Positions 25,567 to 34,057 of a stretch of 64,000 bases of DNA are shown in pieces. The stretch's first letter is position 1. Each line of letters begins with the position of its first letter. The position numbers and the translations under genes are program-made. The stretch is from Halorubellus sp034808145. GTDB taxonomy: Archaea; Halobacteriota; Halobacteria; Halobacteriales; Natrialbaceae. The DNA lies in contig NZ_JAXHGM010000002.1 of the NCBI RefSeq assembly GCF_034808145.1, forward strand, positions 248,001 to 312,000, given 5' to 3'. The notes beneath the pieces were generated by a model that was not told where the DNA came from, did no database searches, and was given only the letters and a program-made list of their open reading frames with translations.

Positions 25567-26604
25567 ATGGAGGCTGCAGTGTTCCACGGCGAGCGCGACG
25601 TCCGTATCGAGGAAGTGCCGGACCCCGAGGTCGAGGACCCCGGGGACGCGGTGGTGCGTATCACGCATACCGCGGTCTGCGGGTCGGACCTCTGGTTCTA
25701 CCGCGGGGAGCGCGAGTACCCGACACCGGGTCGCGTCGGGCACGAACCGATGGGGGTCGTGGAGGCGGTCGGCGAGGACGTGACGAGCGTCCGTCCCGGC
25801 GACCGCGTGCTCGCGCCGTTCGCGATCAGTTGCGGCGAGTGCGAGTTCTGCCGGAAGGGCCTGTACACGTCCTGCGTCGAGGACGCCGGGTGGGCCGGCG
25901 AGCACGACGGCGCGCAGGGCGAGATGGTGCGGTGTCCGTTCGCGGACGGGACGCTCGTGCGCGTCCCCGACCGGTACGCGGACGACGACGACGTTCTCGA
26001 ATCGCTGCTCCCGCTCACGGACGTCATGTGTACGGGCCATCACGCGGCGGTGAGCGCGGGCGTCGACGCGGGGGCGACCGCGGTCGTGGTCGGCGACGGC
26101 GCGGTCGGGCTCTGTGGCGTCCTCGCGGCGAAGCGCCTCGGCGCGGAACGCGTCGTCGCGGTCGGCCACCACGAGGACCGCCTCGACATCGCGGAGTCGT
26201 TCGGCGCGACGGAGACGGTGAGCGCGCGCGGCCAGGCGGCGGTCGACGCGGTCCTCGACGTCACGAACGGCGGCGCGAACCACGTCCTGGAGTGCGTGGG
26301 CGCGGAGTCGTCGTGGGACACCGCGGTCGACGTCGCTCGTCCCGGCGGGACCGTCGGGTACGTCGGCGTGCCCGCGGGCGTCGAGGACGCCGAGTTCCTC
26401 GGGGCGGCGTTCTCGAAGAACGTCGGTCTCGAGGGCGGGGTCGCGCCGGTCCGGGCGTACGTCGAGGACCTCATGGCGGACGTCCTCCAAGGGACGCTCG
26501 ACCCGTCGCCGGTGTTCACGAAGACCGTCGACCTCGACGGCGTCCCCGAGGGGTATCGCGCGATGGACGAACGCGACGCGGTCAAGGTCCTCGTCGAGGT
26601 CTGA
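25567..26604 (+). CDS. Zinc-dependent alcohol dehydrogenase family protein (MDR superfamily)
   Basis: A 345-residue oxidoreductase. Catalytic zinc ligands are Cys38 and His59/Glu60 (GHEPMG). The structural zinc site has four Cys: 89, 92, 95 and 103 (CGECEFCRKGLYTSC). The Rossmann motif VVGDGAVGL is at 174-182. The order of domains and the length match threonine/alcohol dehydrogenase-like enzymes; the substrate cannot be assigned. A CTTTTTG element about 28 bp upstream of the ATG suggests a leaderless transcript. It lies 60 bp after nrdJ and probably has its own promoter. Confidence 0.88.
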   Translation: MEAAVFHGERDVRIEEVPDPEVEDPGDAVVRITHTAVCGSDLWFYRGEREYPTPGRVGHEPMGVVEAVGEDVTSVRPGDRVLAPFAISCGECEFCRKGLYTSCVEDAGWAGEHDGAQGEMVRCPFADGTLVRVPDRYADDDDVLESLLPLTDVMCTGHHAAVSAGVDAGATAVVVGDGAVGLCGVLAAKRLGAERVVAVGHHEDRLDIAESFGATETVSARGQAAVDAVLDVTNGGANHVLECVGAESSWDTAVDVARPGGTVGYVGVPAGVEDAEFLGAAFSKNVGLEGGVAPVRAYVEDLMADVLQGTLDPSPVFTKTVDLDGVPEGYRAMDERDAVKVLVEV

Positions 26605-26640
26605 GCGCTCGCGTCGTCGTCGCCGGCGTCGCCCGCGACC

Positions 26641-27642
26641 TCACCCGTTCGCGGCGGTTCCGAGCCCGAGGTCCTCGCTGAGGTTCGCGTACAGCGACTC
26701 GAAGCTCGTCTCGTCGGCGGCCGCCGCGGCTGCGATGGCGCGTGGTTCGAGCGTCGCCTGCCGCGTCGCGCCCTCGACGACGAGCGCCTCCGCGAGCTCC
26801 CCGCGGTACTCGGCGGTGTGGTGCGTGCGGACGACGCCGCCGAAGTAGCCCGCGATGGCGTCGGTCCGCCCGCGGACGGAGAGGTCGAGGTCGTCGACGT
26901 CGGGGTCGAACGCGACGTCGTCGCGCTCGCGGTCCCGGCGCGCGACGTCGTCGAGCGCACCCAGTGACCCGGGCGAGAAGTCGAGCGCGTCGTGTTCGGC
27001 GGCGAGTTCCGCGCCGAGGCGGTCGAACGCCGCGACGACGTCCGCGGGCGCGGGCTCCTCTCGCGGGTCCGTCTCGTCCTCGAAGGGGTCCTCGTCGGCG
27101 AGCTCGGGCGTGTCGACGTCGAGCTCGCTCGCGAAGACGTCGTGGACGACAGCGAACGACGACTCGCCGTCGAAGACGTCCCCGAGGACGCTCGGGACGG
27201 TGAGCACGAGCGGCTGGCCGCGATGCGTGGCCGGGAGTTCGACGACCCAGCCGGCGCTCTCGTCGAACGTCCACTCGCCGTCGTACGCGCGGACGAACGT
27301 CTCGCCGAGGTACGCACCCATCCGTCGGATGGACTCGTCGAGCGCCTCGACGTCCGCGTCCGCCTCCCCGTCCGCCCCGACCGCTTCCTTCCGCTCGTCG
27401 TCGCGCTCGGCGCGTGCGAGCGCGGCGTCACGTTCCGCGTCGACCGCGGCCGCGACGTCGTCGAGGGCGAGCAGGGACTCGGGCGTGTAGTCGAGGTCGG
27501 CGTCGGGGTGCGCGTCGACGAACTCGGCGGCGAGCTCGCGCGGGCGACTCGCCTCGTCGCCGTCGGCATCGCCGGGTGTGGCGGGGTCGTCGGCGTCGTC
27601 GCCGCGACCGAACAGTCGCTTCAGGGACGACAGCGGATTCAT
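26641..27642 (-). CDS. Haloarchaeal protein with internal duplication, function unknown
   Basis: A 333-residue acidic, soluble protein. Two halves can be aligned: LDYTPESLLALDDVAAAVDA followed by RMGAYLGETFVRAYDGEW in the first, and LDFSPGSLGALDDVARRDRE followed by IAGYFGGVVRTHHTAEY in the second. The LG-E-x-W pattern recalls DUF3806-type domains. The N-terminus (LSSLKRLFGRGDDADD) is a basic-then-acidic stretch. The ATG at 27640-27642 removes an upstream frame that reads as shadow. Convergent with the dehydrogenase gene. Confidence 0.7.
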   Translation of the reverse strand: MNPLSSLKRLFGRGDDADDPATPGDADGDEASRPRELAAEFVDAHPDADLDYTPESLLALDDVAAAVDAERDAALARAERDDERKEAVGADGEADADVEALDESIRRMGAYLGETFVRAYDGEWTFDESAGWVVELPATHRGQPLVLTVPSVLGDVFDGESSFAVVHDVFASELDVDTPELADEDPFEDETDPREEPAPADVVAAFDRLGAELAAEHDALDFSPGSLGALDDVARRDRERDDVAFDPDVDDLDLSVRGRTDAIAGYFGGVVRTHHTAEYRGELAEALVVEGATRQATLEPRAIAAAAAADETSFESLYANLSEDLGLGTAANG

Positions 27643-27768
27643 GCCCGAGCGTTGGTCGCGGGCGCGGAAAGGCGTGTCGCGCGCCGCGTCGTCGTCGCCC
27701 ACCGGTCGCGGCCCGAGCCGCCCGTGGTCGGGGGAAGGTTCACGGCCGCGCCGCACCGACGCCCTGTC

Positions 27769-28164
27769 GTGATAGCCTCCCGGACGGACCGCCTGCTCGT
27801 CGTCGCACTCGCCGGCGTCGCCCTCGGCGCGCTCCCGCCGTGGCTCCTCCGGAACCCGTTCTACGACGGCGTCTCACCGGCCGTCTACCACCCCGGCCAG
27901 GGGACGGGCCTGGAAACGTGGGGGCTCGCGACGCTCCCGCTCGCCGTCCTCGCCGTCGGCGTCCTCGTCGCCCGCGACGGCCGCGTCGCCACGACCTCCG
28001 CCGCCCTCGTGGGCGCCGCCGCCGCCGCCGTCGCCCTCGACGCCGCCGCCGAGGGCGTCCTCGTCCCGTGGCTCCTCCCCGGCCCCGGCGTCGTCCTCAC
28101 CGCGACCAGCGGCGTCGCCGTCCTCGCACTCGTCGCCCGCGACCGCTCGAACCCGGGGCGTTAG
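27769..28164 (+). CDS. Small polytopic membrane protein
   Basis: A 131-residue protein with about four hydrophobic segments. A loop with NPFYDGVSPAVYHPGQGTGLE follows the first helix. A GTG at 27769 is used as the start: it is about 30 bp downstream of an AAGGTTCA element, and the first residues then lead straight into helix 1. A much longer upstream frame overlaps the opposing gene and is not protein-like. No family recognised. Confidence 0.6.
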   Translation: MIASRTDRLLVVALAGVALGALPPWLLRNPFYDGVSPAVYHPGQGTGLETWGLATLPLAVLAVGVLVARDGRVATTSAALVGAAAAAVALDAAAEGVLVPWLLPGPGVVLTATSGVAVLALVARDRSNPGR

Positions 28165-28225
28165 ACCGCCACCGTCCGCGCGCGAACCCCGGGCGTTAAG
28201 CCGCCCCGACCGGAACGTCCACGCG

Positions 28226-28378
28226 ATGACCGACGACGCCGACGCGACCACGGCAACCGGCGGCCGCCCCTGCCCGATGTGCGACGCCGTCCTCTACCGC
28301 CGGCACTGCAAGTACGTCTGCCCGAACCACGGCGTCGTCATGGACTGCTCCGACACATTCCACCTCCAGCGCGAGTAG
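28226..28378 (+). CDS. 50-residue zinc-finger small protein
   Basis: An open frame from ATG 28226 to TAG 28376-28378 encodes 50 residues with two Cys clusters: CPMC at residues 16-19, then HCKYVC near 27-32, followed by PNHG and DCSD. This is the CPxCG-type zinc-binding small protein common in haloarchaea. A GCGTTAAGCC element lies about 29 bp before the ATG and predicts leaderless expression. Just upstream at 28153-28165 a similar GCGTTAGACC sequence occurs, so the promoter may be duplicated. Confidence 0.75.
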   Translation: MTDDADATTATGGRPCPMCDAVLYRRHCKYVCPNHGVVMDCSDTFHLQRE

Positions 28379-28432
28379 TCCCGCTCACCGCGTCACCGGC
28401 TCGCGTCCAGACCCGGCCTACGCGCGTAAGTC

Positions 28433-28530
28433 GTCAAGGAAACGCCGACCTGGCGGTCGGCGTATGCTAGGTGAGTCAGTCGCCAAGGAAACGCCGACCT
28501 GGCGGTCGGCGTATGCCAGATGAGTCGGTC
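28433..28530. repeat. Palindromic repeat array A (two 49-bp units) between convergent genes
   Basis: Two nearly identical units begin at 28433 and 28482. Each contains a perfect hairpin, ACGCCGACC / GGTCGGCGT with loop TGGC; in copy 1 the arms are 28442-28450 and 28455-28463. Each is preceded by AAGGAA and followed by ATGC. On the opposite strand the hairpin is followed by TTTC, so it could end transcription of the minus-strand gene that stops at 28529. Related arrays are at 59882-60069 and 61255-61327. Confidence 0.85.
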
Positions 28531-29182
28531 ACACGGAGACCCGCTGGTAGAGCGGGCCGGCGAGGAGGATGGCGGCGGCGACGGCGAGTCCGGCGACCAT
28601 CCGCGGGTCGACCGCGCCGACGCCCTCGGCCGAGAGCGACGACAGCGAACTGCCGACGAGGACCGCGGCTATCGTCCACGGGAGCTCGCCGACGACGGTC
28701 GCGGCGCAGAACGCGGGAAGGGAGACGCCGGTCATCGCGGCGGTCGCGGTGACGGCGTCGGCGGGCAGCGGTGCGAGTCTGGCGGCGGTGACGCCGCGGA
28801 AGTCCCCGGTCGCGTCGAAGTACGAGCGCGCCGCGGCGAGGAACCGTTCACCGGGAGCGAGCCACGACAGCGGGTTGTCCTCGCCGTCCCCGAAGTACCG
28901 GCCGGCGGCGAACACCGGCATCGACGTGAGGACCGCGCCCGCCAGCCCGACCGGGACGCCGACGGCGACGCCGTACCCGTACCCGACGACGACCGCGACG
29001 AGCGTCGTCGGCCACGCGACCAGCGGCCGAAGCAGGTAGCACGCGACGAGCGCCACGCCGAGGACCACGGGGTCGTCCGCGACCGCGTCGAGCGTCGAGA
29101 ACGCCGCGCTCGGCGACACCGCGAGCGACGCCACGACGACCGTGGCGACGAGTGCGACCCCGACCGCGGCGCGACGATGCAT
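28529..29182 (-). CDS. TVP38/TMEM64 (VTT, DedA-like) family membrane protein
   Basis: A 217-residue membrane protein with about five hydrophobic segments. The VTT/SNARE-associated signature is visible: VVGYGYGVAVGVPVGLAGAV, then FAAGRYFG, and later FRGVTAARLAPLPADAVTAT. The family is implicated in lipid transport or scrambling and small-molecule export in the membrane. The ATG at 29180-29182 is preceded in frame by two GTG codons that are possible alternatives. Its stop codon lies inside repeat array A. Confidence 0.82.
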   Translation of the reverse strand: MHRRAAVGVALVATVVVASLAVSPSAAFSTLDAVADDPVVLGVALVACYLLRPLVAWPTTLVAVVVGYGYGVAVGVPVGLAGAVLTSMPVFAAGRYFGDGEDNPLSWLAPGERFLAAARSYFDATGDFRGVTAARLAPLPADAVTATAAMTGVSLPAFCAATVVGELPWTIAAVLVGSSLSSLSAEGVGAVDPRMVAGLAVAAAILLAGPLYQRVSV

Positions 29183-29320
29183 CACCACCGACTACCCCCC
29201 GGGTGCATGAACGTCTTTCCCTCGACGGCACCGAGACGCGACCGTCCCGACTGGGCGAGCGTCGCTGGACGGCGTCGGGGCGCGCAACGCTTTTGGCTCG
29301 CGGGCGTGCACTCGAACCCA

Positions 29321-29773
29321 ATGGCTTCCGACGACCGACCCGACGACCCGGGTCGCGGGGCGGACCCGACCGACGCTGACGACGTGGCGGGTACGGGGCC
29401 GACCGGCGGGGTGGACGGCGACCCCGTCGAGGTCGGCGTCGAACTGCTCGCGAAGGCCGAGGACGCGGAGCTGTCGCTCGCCGACGCGATGGACCGCGTC
29501 GAGGCGGTCAGTACCGCGCCGACGGTCGTCCGCGAGATACTGGACACCGCCGAGATGCGTGGCGTCATCGAGCGCGAGGACGGCGTCGTCGCGGTCGCCG
29601 GCGGCGGCGGGTACGTCTCTCAGACGACGGACGTGGTCCGCCGTGACGGCGACTACGACTGCCGGCGCTGCGGGACCGGCCTCTCGACGGGGCACTTCGT
29701 GCAACTGGACGCGGGCGAACTCGGGCCGTTCGGCTCCGAGTGCGTCAGGAAGGTCACGGGCCGCGACGACTGA
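29321..29773 (+). CDS. DUF5830-like haloarchaeal HTH and zinc-ribbon protein
   Basis: A 150-residue protein. After a 35-residue disordered lead, a helical region reads VGVELLAKAEDAELSLADAM and continues to REILDTAEMRGVIERE, resembling a winged-helix domain. The C-terminus, CRRCGTGLSTGHFVQLDAGE followed by GPFGSECVRKVTGR, is a Cys-containing ribbon. I associate this pattern with the haloarchaeal DUF5830 family; function unknown, possibly nucleic-acid binding. A CTTTTGG element lies about 28 bp before the ATG. Confidence 0.72.
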   Translation: MASDDRPDDPGRGADPTDADDVAGTGPTGGVDGDPVEVGVELLAKAEDAELSLADAMDRVEAVSTAPTVVREILDTAEMRGVIEREDGVVAVAGGGGYVSQTTDVVRRDGDYDCRRCGTGLSTGHFVQLDAGELGPFGSECVRKVTGRDD

Positions 29774-29806
29774 CCGCGTCGCTCGCGACCGTCGCGGTCG
29801 AGCGCG

Positions 29807-31120
29807 CTACGGGCGCTCGCGGAGCTCCTCGATGAGCTGCTGGATGAGCGCGCCCTGCTGTTCGAGGAGCTCGTTCTGCGCTTCGACGCGGGATTCCAGG
29901 TCGTCGATGCGGTCGGCGAGGTCCGCGGGCGTCACGCCCGACTCGGTCGCGGGCTCGAACCCGGCGGCCGCGAACCCGTCGCCGTCGCTCTCGCTCCCCT
30001 CGGTCCCGGCGTCGTCGACGCCGTCGTCCGTCGCGCTCGCGTCGCCGGACGAGAGGAGCTTCGACGACTCCTCGGCGTCGCCCGCACTCGCGTCCGCGGC
30101 GCCGTCGGCGTCCGCCACGTCGGTCGCGGGCTCCGCGCGGCGTCGACCGGTCGACTCACCGCCCTCGGCCGCCTGCGGTCGGCGGTCGGTGGACTCGTCG
30201 AGGGGGTCAGTGCGTCGCTGGGACGCGTCCGCGTCGGGAGCGACGTCCGCGTCCGCCCCGCCGGACACCGGCCGACGCGGGTCCGCGTTCTCGTCCGCGG
30301 CGTCGGTCGCCGGGGGGCTCGCGTCCAGGGACTCGGTCTTCTCGTCGTCGAGGAACGGGTCGCCGCTCGTGTCCGCCGGCCGCGACCCCGAGTTCGACCC
30401 GAGCGGGTCGACGCCCTCGCCGAAGTCGACGCCGCCACTCCCGGACGGCGAACCGCCCGGGGACGCCGGCGTCTCCTCCGCCGGGTCGACGAGCGCGTTG
30501 AGCTCCGCGACCGAATCCACGTCGTAGTACGCGAACAACGCCTGCGTGAGGCGTTCGCGGACCACCGCGATGTGCTCGTTCGGCGTCTTGATGCGCTGCG
30601 GGCGTCCGTCGACCGCGATGACGATCTGGGTCGCGACGCTGCCCTCCTCGAAGTCGAGCGCCGTGACGTCCTCGAAGTGGTACTGCTCGTGGTCGTCGTC
30701 CCAGACCGCACTCCCGACGTGCTTCAGGAGCCGGTCGCTCGTGACGATGAGCGTCAGCTCGCTGAACCGGAACGTCTGCACGACCGTCTCCCCCGGGTCC
30801 GTGACGCCGGAGCCGTTGAGGACACCGGCGAGCACGGGATGGAGGACGTCGTCGGCGACACTCGAGGGGACGGTGAAGTCGCGTTCACCGTCGAGACTGT
30901 ACGTGAGCGTGATGCGCGTCTTCCGACGACCGTCCTTGACGGTGACGCGCTCTGCGTCGTGCGGGTACGACTCGACGGACTCGTCGCTCAGGAGGCTCTC
31001 CGAGCGGTAGACGAGCGTCCGCGACGCGGTGACGAAGAGGCCGTCCTCGCCGCCGAGGGACACGCTCGCAGCGACCTCCTCGCCGTCGAGCTCTCCTTGC
31101 ACGATACCCGGAACGTCCAT
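29807..31120 (-). CDS. Haloarchaeal DUF7115-like protein with PH-like N-terminus and coiled coil
   Basis: A 437-residue soluble protein. Residues 1-205 are beta-rich and fairly conserved-looking (GLFVTASRTLVYRSESLLSD, LIVTSDRLLKHVGSAVWDDD), suggesting two PH-like or YokE-like domains that read membrane or protein partners. Residues about 215-385 are disordered and very acidic. The C-terminus (LADRIDDLESRVEAQNELLE and on) is a coiled coil likely to oligomerise. The function is unknown. A TTTAAG box 25-30 bp upstream of the ATG sets the start. Confidence 0.7.
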   Translation of the reverse strand: MDVPGIVQGELDGEEVAASVSLGGEDGLFVTASRTLVYRSESLLSDESVESYPHDAERVTVKDGRRKTRITLTYSLDGERDFTVPSSVADDVLHPVLAGVLNGSGVTDPGETVVQTFRFSELTLIVTSDRLLKHVGSAVWDDDHEQYHFEDVTALDFEEGSVATQIVIAVDGRPQRIKTPNEHIAVVRERLTQALFAYYDVDSVAELNALVDPAEETPASPGGSPSGSGGVDFGEGVDPLGSNSGSRPADTSGDPFLDDEKTESLDASPPATDAADENADPRRPVSGGADADVAPDADASQRRTDPLDESTDRRPQAAEGGESTGRRRAEPATDVADADGAADASAGDAEESSKLLSSGDASATDDGVDDAGTEGSESDGDGFAAAGFEPATESGVTPADLADRIDDLESRVEAQNELLEQQGALIQQLIEELRERP

Positions 31121-31123
31121 GCG

Positions 31124-31144
31124 CCGTCCTTCACGAGAGGACGG
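31124..31144 (-). promoter_or_regulatory. Inverted repeat between TATA box and start codon
   Basis: CCGTCCT (31124-31130) and AGGACGG (31138-31144) form a perfect 7-bp inverted repeat with a 7-bp spacer. It fills the gap between the TTTAAG element (about 31144-31150 on the minus strand) and the ATG of the gene ending at 31120, so it covers the transcription start. It could be an operator. Confidence 0.5.
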
Positions 31145-31257
31145 CTTAAATCCGTGGGGACGTCGTGTCGCCAGGGCGATGAGAACGACTGGGACCCCCT
31201 CACGTACCGCGGTAACATGAGAAGGTTCAAGTCCCGGAGCGGACTACGAACTGGTGA

Positions 31258-31414
31258 GGCCGGGTGGCTTAGCTGGACATAGCGCCGCACTCATAGGGTT
31301 TCAGAGATTCGGTGCGGTACCACAGCCTTGGAAGGCGGTCGCGTGACCTCGGGGCCCGCCGAGCCTCGAACCTGGGTCATGCGGAGATCGCGGGTTCGGA
31401 GCCCGCCCCGGCCA
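31258..31414 (+). tRNA. Elongator tRNA-Met (CAT) with an 83-nt intron
   Basis: Exon 1 is 31258-31295 and exon 2 is 31379-31414. The acceptor stem GGCCGGG pairs with CCCGGCC, discriminator A. The anticodon stem CCGCA/TGCGG closes a loop C-T-CAT-A-A with the intron at the canonical 37/38 position. The T-arm GCGGG-TTCGGAG-CCCGC is intact. Haloarchaeal elongator tRNA-Met is known to carry an intron removed at a bulge-helix-bulge motif. A TTCAAGT element about 30 bp upstream may be the promoter. Confidence 0.92.
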
Positions 31415-31494
31415 CTTCTCACACGGAAGAACGAACGATAGTGAGTGACCTCTCTCGCGGGAGGAGTACGATGAACGGTTCGGCGGACCCAGGC

Positions 31495-32388
31495 TCAGAT
31501 GCCGTCGGGATGCGTGAGTTGCCCGTCGGCTTCCGCGACGAGTCCACGCTGTATCGCGGCGTCGAGTATCGCCTCGCACTCGTGGTCCGGGATGTCGTAC
31601 GCGCTCCCCGCGATGGACTCGATTTCGGCGCGAGGCACCGGGAGGTCGCGGTTCTTCAGGAGCCGGACGACCTTGTTGTACGTCCGCGGATCGACGTCCG
31701 GCGTGTCGCTTTCGCTCGACGACCCGCTCCCGGTCGCGTCGGTGCTCGCGGACTGGTCCTCCTTCGTGGTCGCGTCGGTGCTCGCGGCCCGGTTCTCGCT
31801 CGTGGTCGCGTCCTCGCCCTGGTCGTCGAACGCGATCGGGTCGCCGTCGTCGTCCGAGTCCGCGTCCGGGAGGGTCGCCGTCGGCGCGTCGTTCGCGTCG
31901 GCGAACACGCTGCCAGAACCGGTGTCGTCGGCGTCGTCGAACACCGACGTGGTGTCGTCGACCTCGAACGGCGTCCCGTCGTCCGCGGTCGATGCTCTCC
32001 CGGTGGTGTCGGCGTCGTCCGCGGGCGCGTTGTCGCCCGGCGTCGTCGACGTGCCGTCGTCGGCGACGTCCGAGAGGACGCTCGACGGAGCGGTCGAGTC
32101 GGCGTCACCGCCCGGACCGGGTTCGTCGCTGCCCGCGGTCGAGTCGACGTCACCGCCCGCGTCGGTGTCACCGGCCGCGGACGTATCCGCCCCCGCGGTC
32201 GCCGGGGCGTTCGCCGCGGCGACGACCGGGTCGAGGACGCGCCCGAGCTTACGCTCGCAGGTCCCACAGAGGACGACGGTGGTCTGCTGTGCTGGCGTCG
32301 GCGCGAAGGCTTCGGGAACGACGGTCGACTCCCTGAGCGAGACGTCCATCGCCGCGCCACAGAAGTAACACGAGGAGAGGTCGGCCAT
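31495..32388 (-). CDS. Zinc-ribbon protein with disordered centre and winged-helix-like C-terminus
   Basis: A 297-residue protein. The N-terminus has two CxxC pairs (CYFCGAA near residue 7 and CGTCERK near 41) forming a zinc ribbon. Residues about 60-225 are extremely Asp/Ser/Thr-rich and disordered. The C-terminal 65 residues (TYNKVVRLLKNRDLPVPRAE, then CEAILDAAIQRGLVAE) look like a small helical or winged domain. Function unknown; the layout is typical of haloarchaeal regulators. The start ATG is about 30 bp after a GTTTTAGG element. Confidence 0.7.
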   Translation of the reverse strand: MADLSSCYFCGAAMDVSLRESTVVPEAFAPTPAQQTTVVLCGTCERKLGRVLDPVVAAANAPATAGADTSAAGDTDAGGDVDSTAGSDEPGPGGDADSTAPSSVLSDVADDGTSTTPGDNAPADDADTTGRASTADDGTPFEVDDTTSVFDDADDTGSGSVFADANDAPTATLPDADSDDDGDPIAFDDQGEDATTSENRAASTDATTKEDQSASTDATGSGSSSESDTPDVDPRTYNKVVRLLKNRDLPVPRAEIESIAGSAYDIPDHECEAILDAAIQRGLVAEADGQLTHPDGI

Positions 32389-32501
32389 GCCCGAGTTCGA
32401 CGCCCGCAGCGCACCTAAAACTTCCCACGTCGCGCCACGCCGATGATTCCTCTCACGGTATCGGCGAAAAAATAATGCGCCTCGAGAGCGAGGGTCACGT
32501 C

Positions 32502-33041
32502 ATGAGCGAACACGACGAGCAAGGCGCCGGTGGCGGGATGGTCGACCGGCCGACCGCGGCGGCGCTCGCCGCGATTCCGTCGAACGACCCGGTGAGCACG
32601 GCCGAGGTCGCCGACGAACTGGACGCCACGCGAGCGACCGCGCGGGAGGCCCTCCTCGAACTGGAAGCCGAGGACGAGCTCGCGCACCGAGAGGTCCACG
32701 GTCGCGTCGGCGTCGTCGACGTCTGGTACCGACCGCTCGAGACCGACGGGGCGACGCTCGACGAACGCGTCGACGACGCGCTCGCCGAGCTCGCCGTCCC
32801 CGGCGCGAGCGAACTCATGCAGGACTGGCGTCGCGACGCGGTCCGCGAAGCCTTCGAGCACCTCCGCGACGCCGAACGAGCGGACGCGTCCGCGGTCGTG
32901 GACGCGGTGTACTCGACCCACGAGGCCGGGTTCGAGAGCGAGGAGGCCTGGTGGGGGATGGTCGCACCGCGACTCTCGCGACTCCCCGGCGTCGAATCCG
33001 GTGACGACGGCGAGCCGTGGCGGTTCGTCGACGACGTCTAG
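32502..33041 (+). CDS. HTH-domain transcriptional regulator-like protein
   Basis: A 179-residue protein. Residues about 15-75 form a winged helix: AALAAIPSNDPVSTAEVADE, then LDATRATAREALLELEAEDE, then a wing with GVVDVWYRP. The remainder is helical and acidic with no visible ligand site. It probably binds DNA. ATG 32502 is preferred to ATG 32475 because the AAAAAATA box ends at the earlier codon and is 30 bp from the later one. Confidence 0.75.
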   Translation: MSEHDEQGAGGGMVDRPTAAALAAIPSNDPVSTAEVADELDATRATAREALLELEAEDELAHREVHGRVGVVDVWYRPLETDGATLDERVDDALAELAVPGASELMQDWRRDAVREAFEHLRDAERADASAVVDAVYSTHEAGFESEEAWWGMVAPRLSRLPGVESGDDGEPWRFVDDV

Positions 33042-33105
33042 GGAGACCGCAAGCGAGAAGGACCCCGTCGAACGCACGCGAACCGCCTCGGGCGACGCGT
33101 GTGAA

Positions 33106-33777
33106 TCAGTAGATGAGCTCGTCGTCGTTCTCGACCATGTAGAGCGTGCGCGCCGCGATGTTCACGGCGTGGTCGCCGACGCGCTCCAGGTCCCGTATCG
33201 TCAGGAGGAGGCGGGAGACGTCGGCCATGAGCGTCTCGACGTTCGCGCCGTCCTCGAGCTCCGTCTCGATGAGGTCGCGGACGACCATCTCGCTCGCGTC
33301 CTGGCAGAGCTCGTCGAGGTCGTCGTCGCTCGCAGCGATCTCGCGACAGGATGCGGTGTCCTCGGTCTCGTAGGCGGCCATGGCGTCCCGGACCATCTCG
33401 GCGGTCACGTCGCCGATGGCCTGCACGTCGACCTCCGGGAACACGTCGCGGTCCGCTTCGAGCGTGTACTCCGCGAGGTTCACCGCGAGGTCGCCGACGC
33501 GCTCCAGGTCGGTGATGATCTTGAACGACGCGGCGATGAACCGGAGGTCGCTCGCGACCGGTTGCTGGAGCGCGATGAGGTCGATGCACTGCTGTTCGAG
33601 TTCGAGGTAGGTGTCGTTGACCTCGCCGTCGCCCTCGATGACGGCGCGAGCGCGCTCGTCGTCCTTGGACTCGAGGGCGACGAAGGCGTCCTGGAGGCGG
33701 TCGAGGACGAGTTCGCTCATGTAGAGGATGTCCTCCCGTAACTCCTCGAGTTGGTCCTGGTAGTTCTGCCGTGGCAT
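33106..33777 (-). CDS. phoU: Phosphate signalling protein PhoU
   Basis: A 223-residue all-helical protein with two PhoU repeats, each containing the metal-cluster motif: ITDLERVGDLAVNLAE in the first and IRDLERVGDHAVNIAA in the second. PhoU restrains phosphate uptake through Pst transporters and links it to signalling. No pst genes are in this window. It is divergent from an AbrB-PhoU gene with 280 bp of AT-rich sequence between them. Confidence 0.93.
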   Translation of the reverse strand: MPRQNYQDQLEELREDILYMSELVLDRLQDAFVALESKDDERARAVIEGDGEVNDTYLELEQQCIDLIALQQPVASDLRFIAASFKIITDLERVGDLAVNLAEYTLEADRDVFPEVDVQAIGDVTAEMVRDAMAAYETEDTASCREIAASDDDLDELCQDASEMVVRDLIETELEDGANVETLMADVSRLLLTIRDLERVGDHAVNIAARTLYMVENDDELIY

Positions 33778-34057
33778 ACGCGAACCTGAGACCGTCCCCG
33801 TTCAAAAAGCTTCGTCACTCGACGCAGGATTTTCTATAGTGTGTATATCGATATGTTGGACTATATACTACACGTAGTTTTCGGGTGTGGGCGGTTGCTC
33901 TCCCGACCTGTTTCGACCGTGCTCGATACTGGTACTTCGACGATTGTGCCGGGGCTGTCCCGGTATTCCCGTGTGCGTGTGGGGAGCGACCACGAGCCGA
34001 CGACGCCAATATATAGGAATAGTCGGATTTATGGTCGGCGGTCGGATATCGACTGGC
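33778..34057. promoter_or_regulatory. AT-rich divergent regulatory region between phoU and abrB-phoU
   Basis: No gene is apparent. The segment 33826-33880 is very AT-rich (TTTTCTATAGTGTGTATATC and ACTATATACTACACG), giving several TATA-like elements on both strands and loosely inverted GTGTATAT / ACTATATAC blocks. A clear CAATATATAGG TATA box is at about 34007-34016, about 45 bp before the AbrB-PhoU ATG, implying a short leader. Phosphate-responsive control is a fair guess. Confidence 0.5.

Noticed and set aside
22261..26490. 1409-codon open frame on the minus strand opposite nrdJ and the dehydrogenase
   Set aside because: It is a GC-rich shadow frame; its product is Arg/Val/Asp-rich with no domain, while the opposite strand encodes two clear enzymes.
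31219..31240. A second tRNA, from the TTCAAGTCC word before tRNA-Met
   Set aside because: No acceptor or anticodon stem can be drawn around it; its position about 30 bp before the tRNA fits a promoter element. Similar TTCAAGT words occur before genes elsewhere here.
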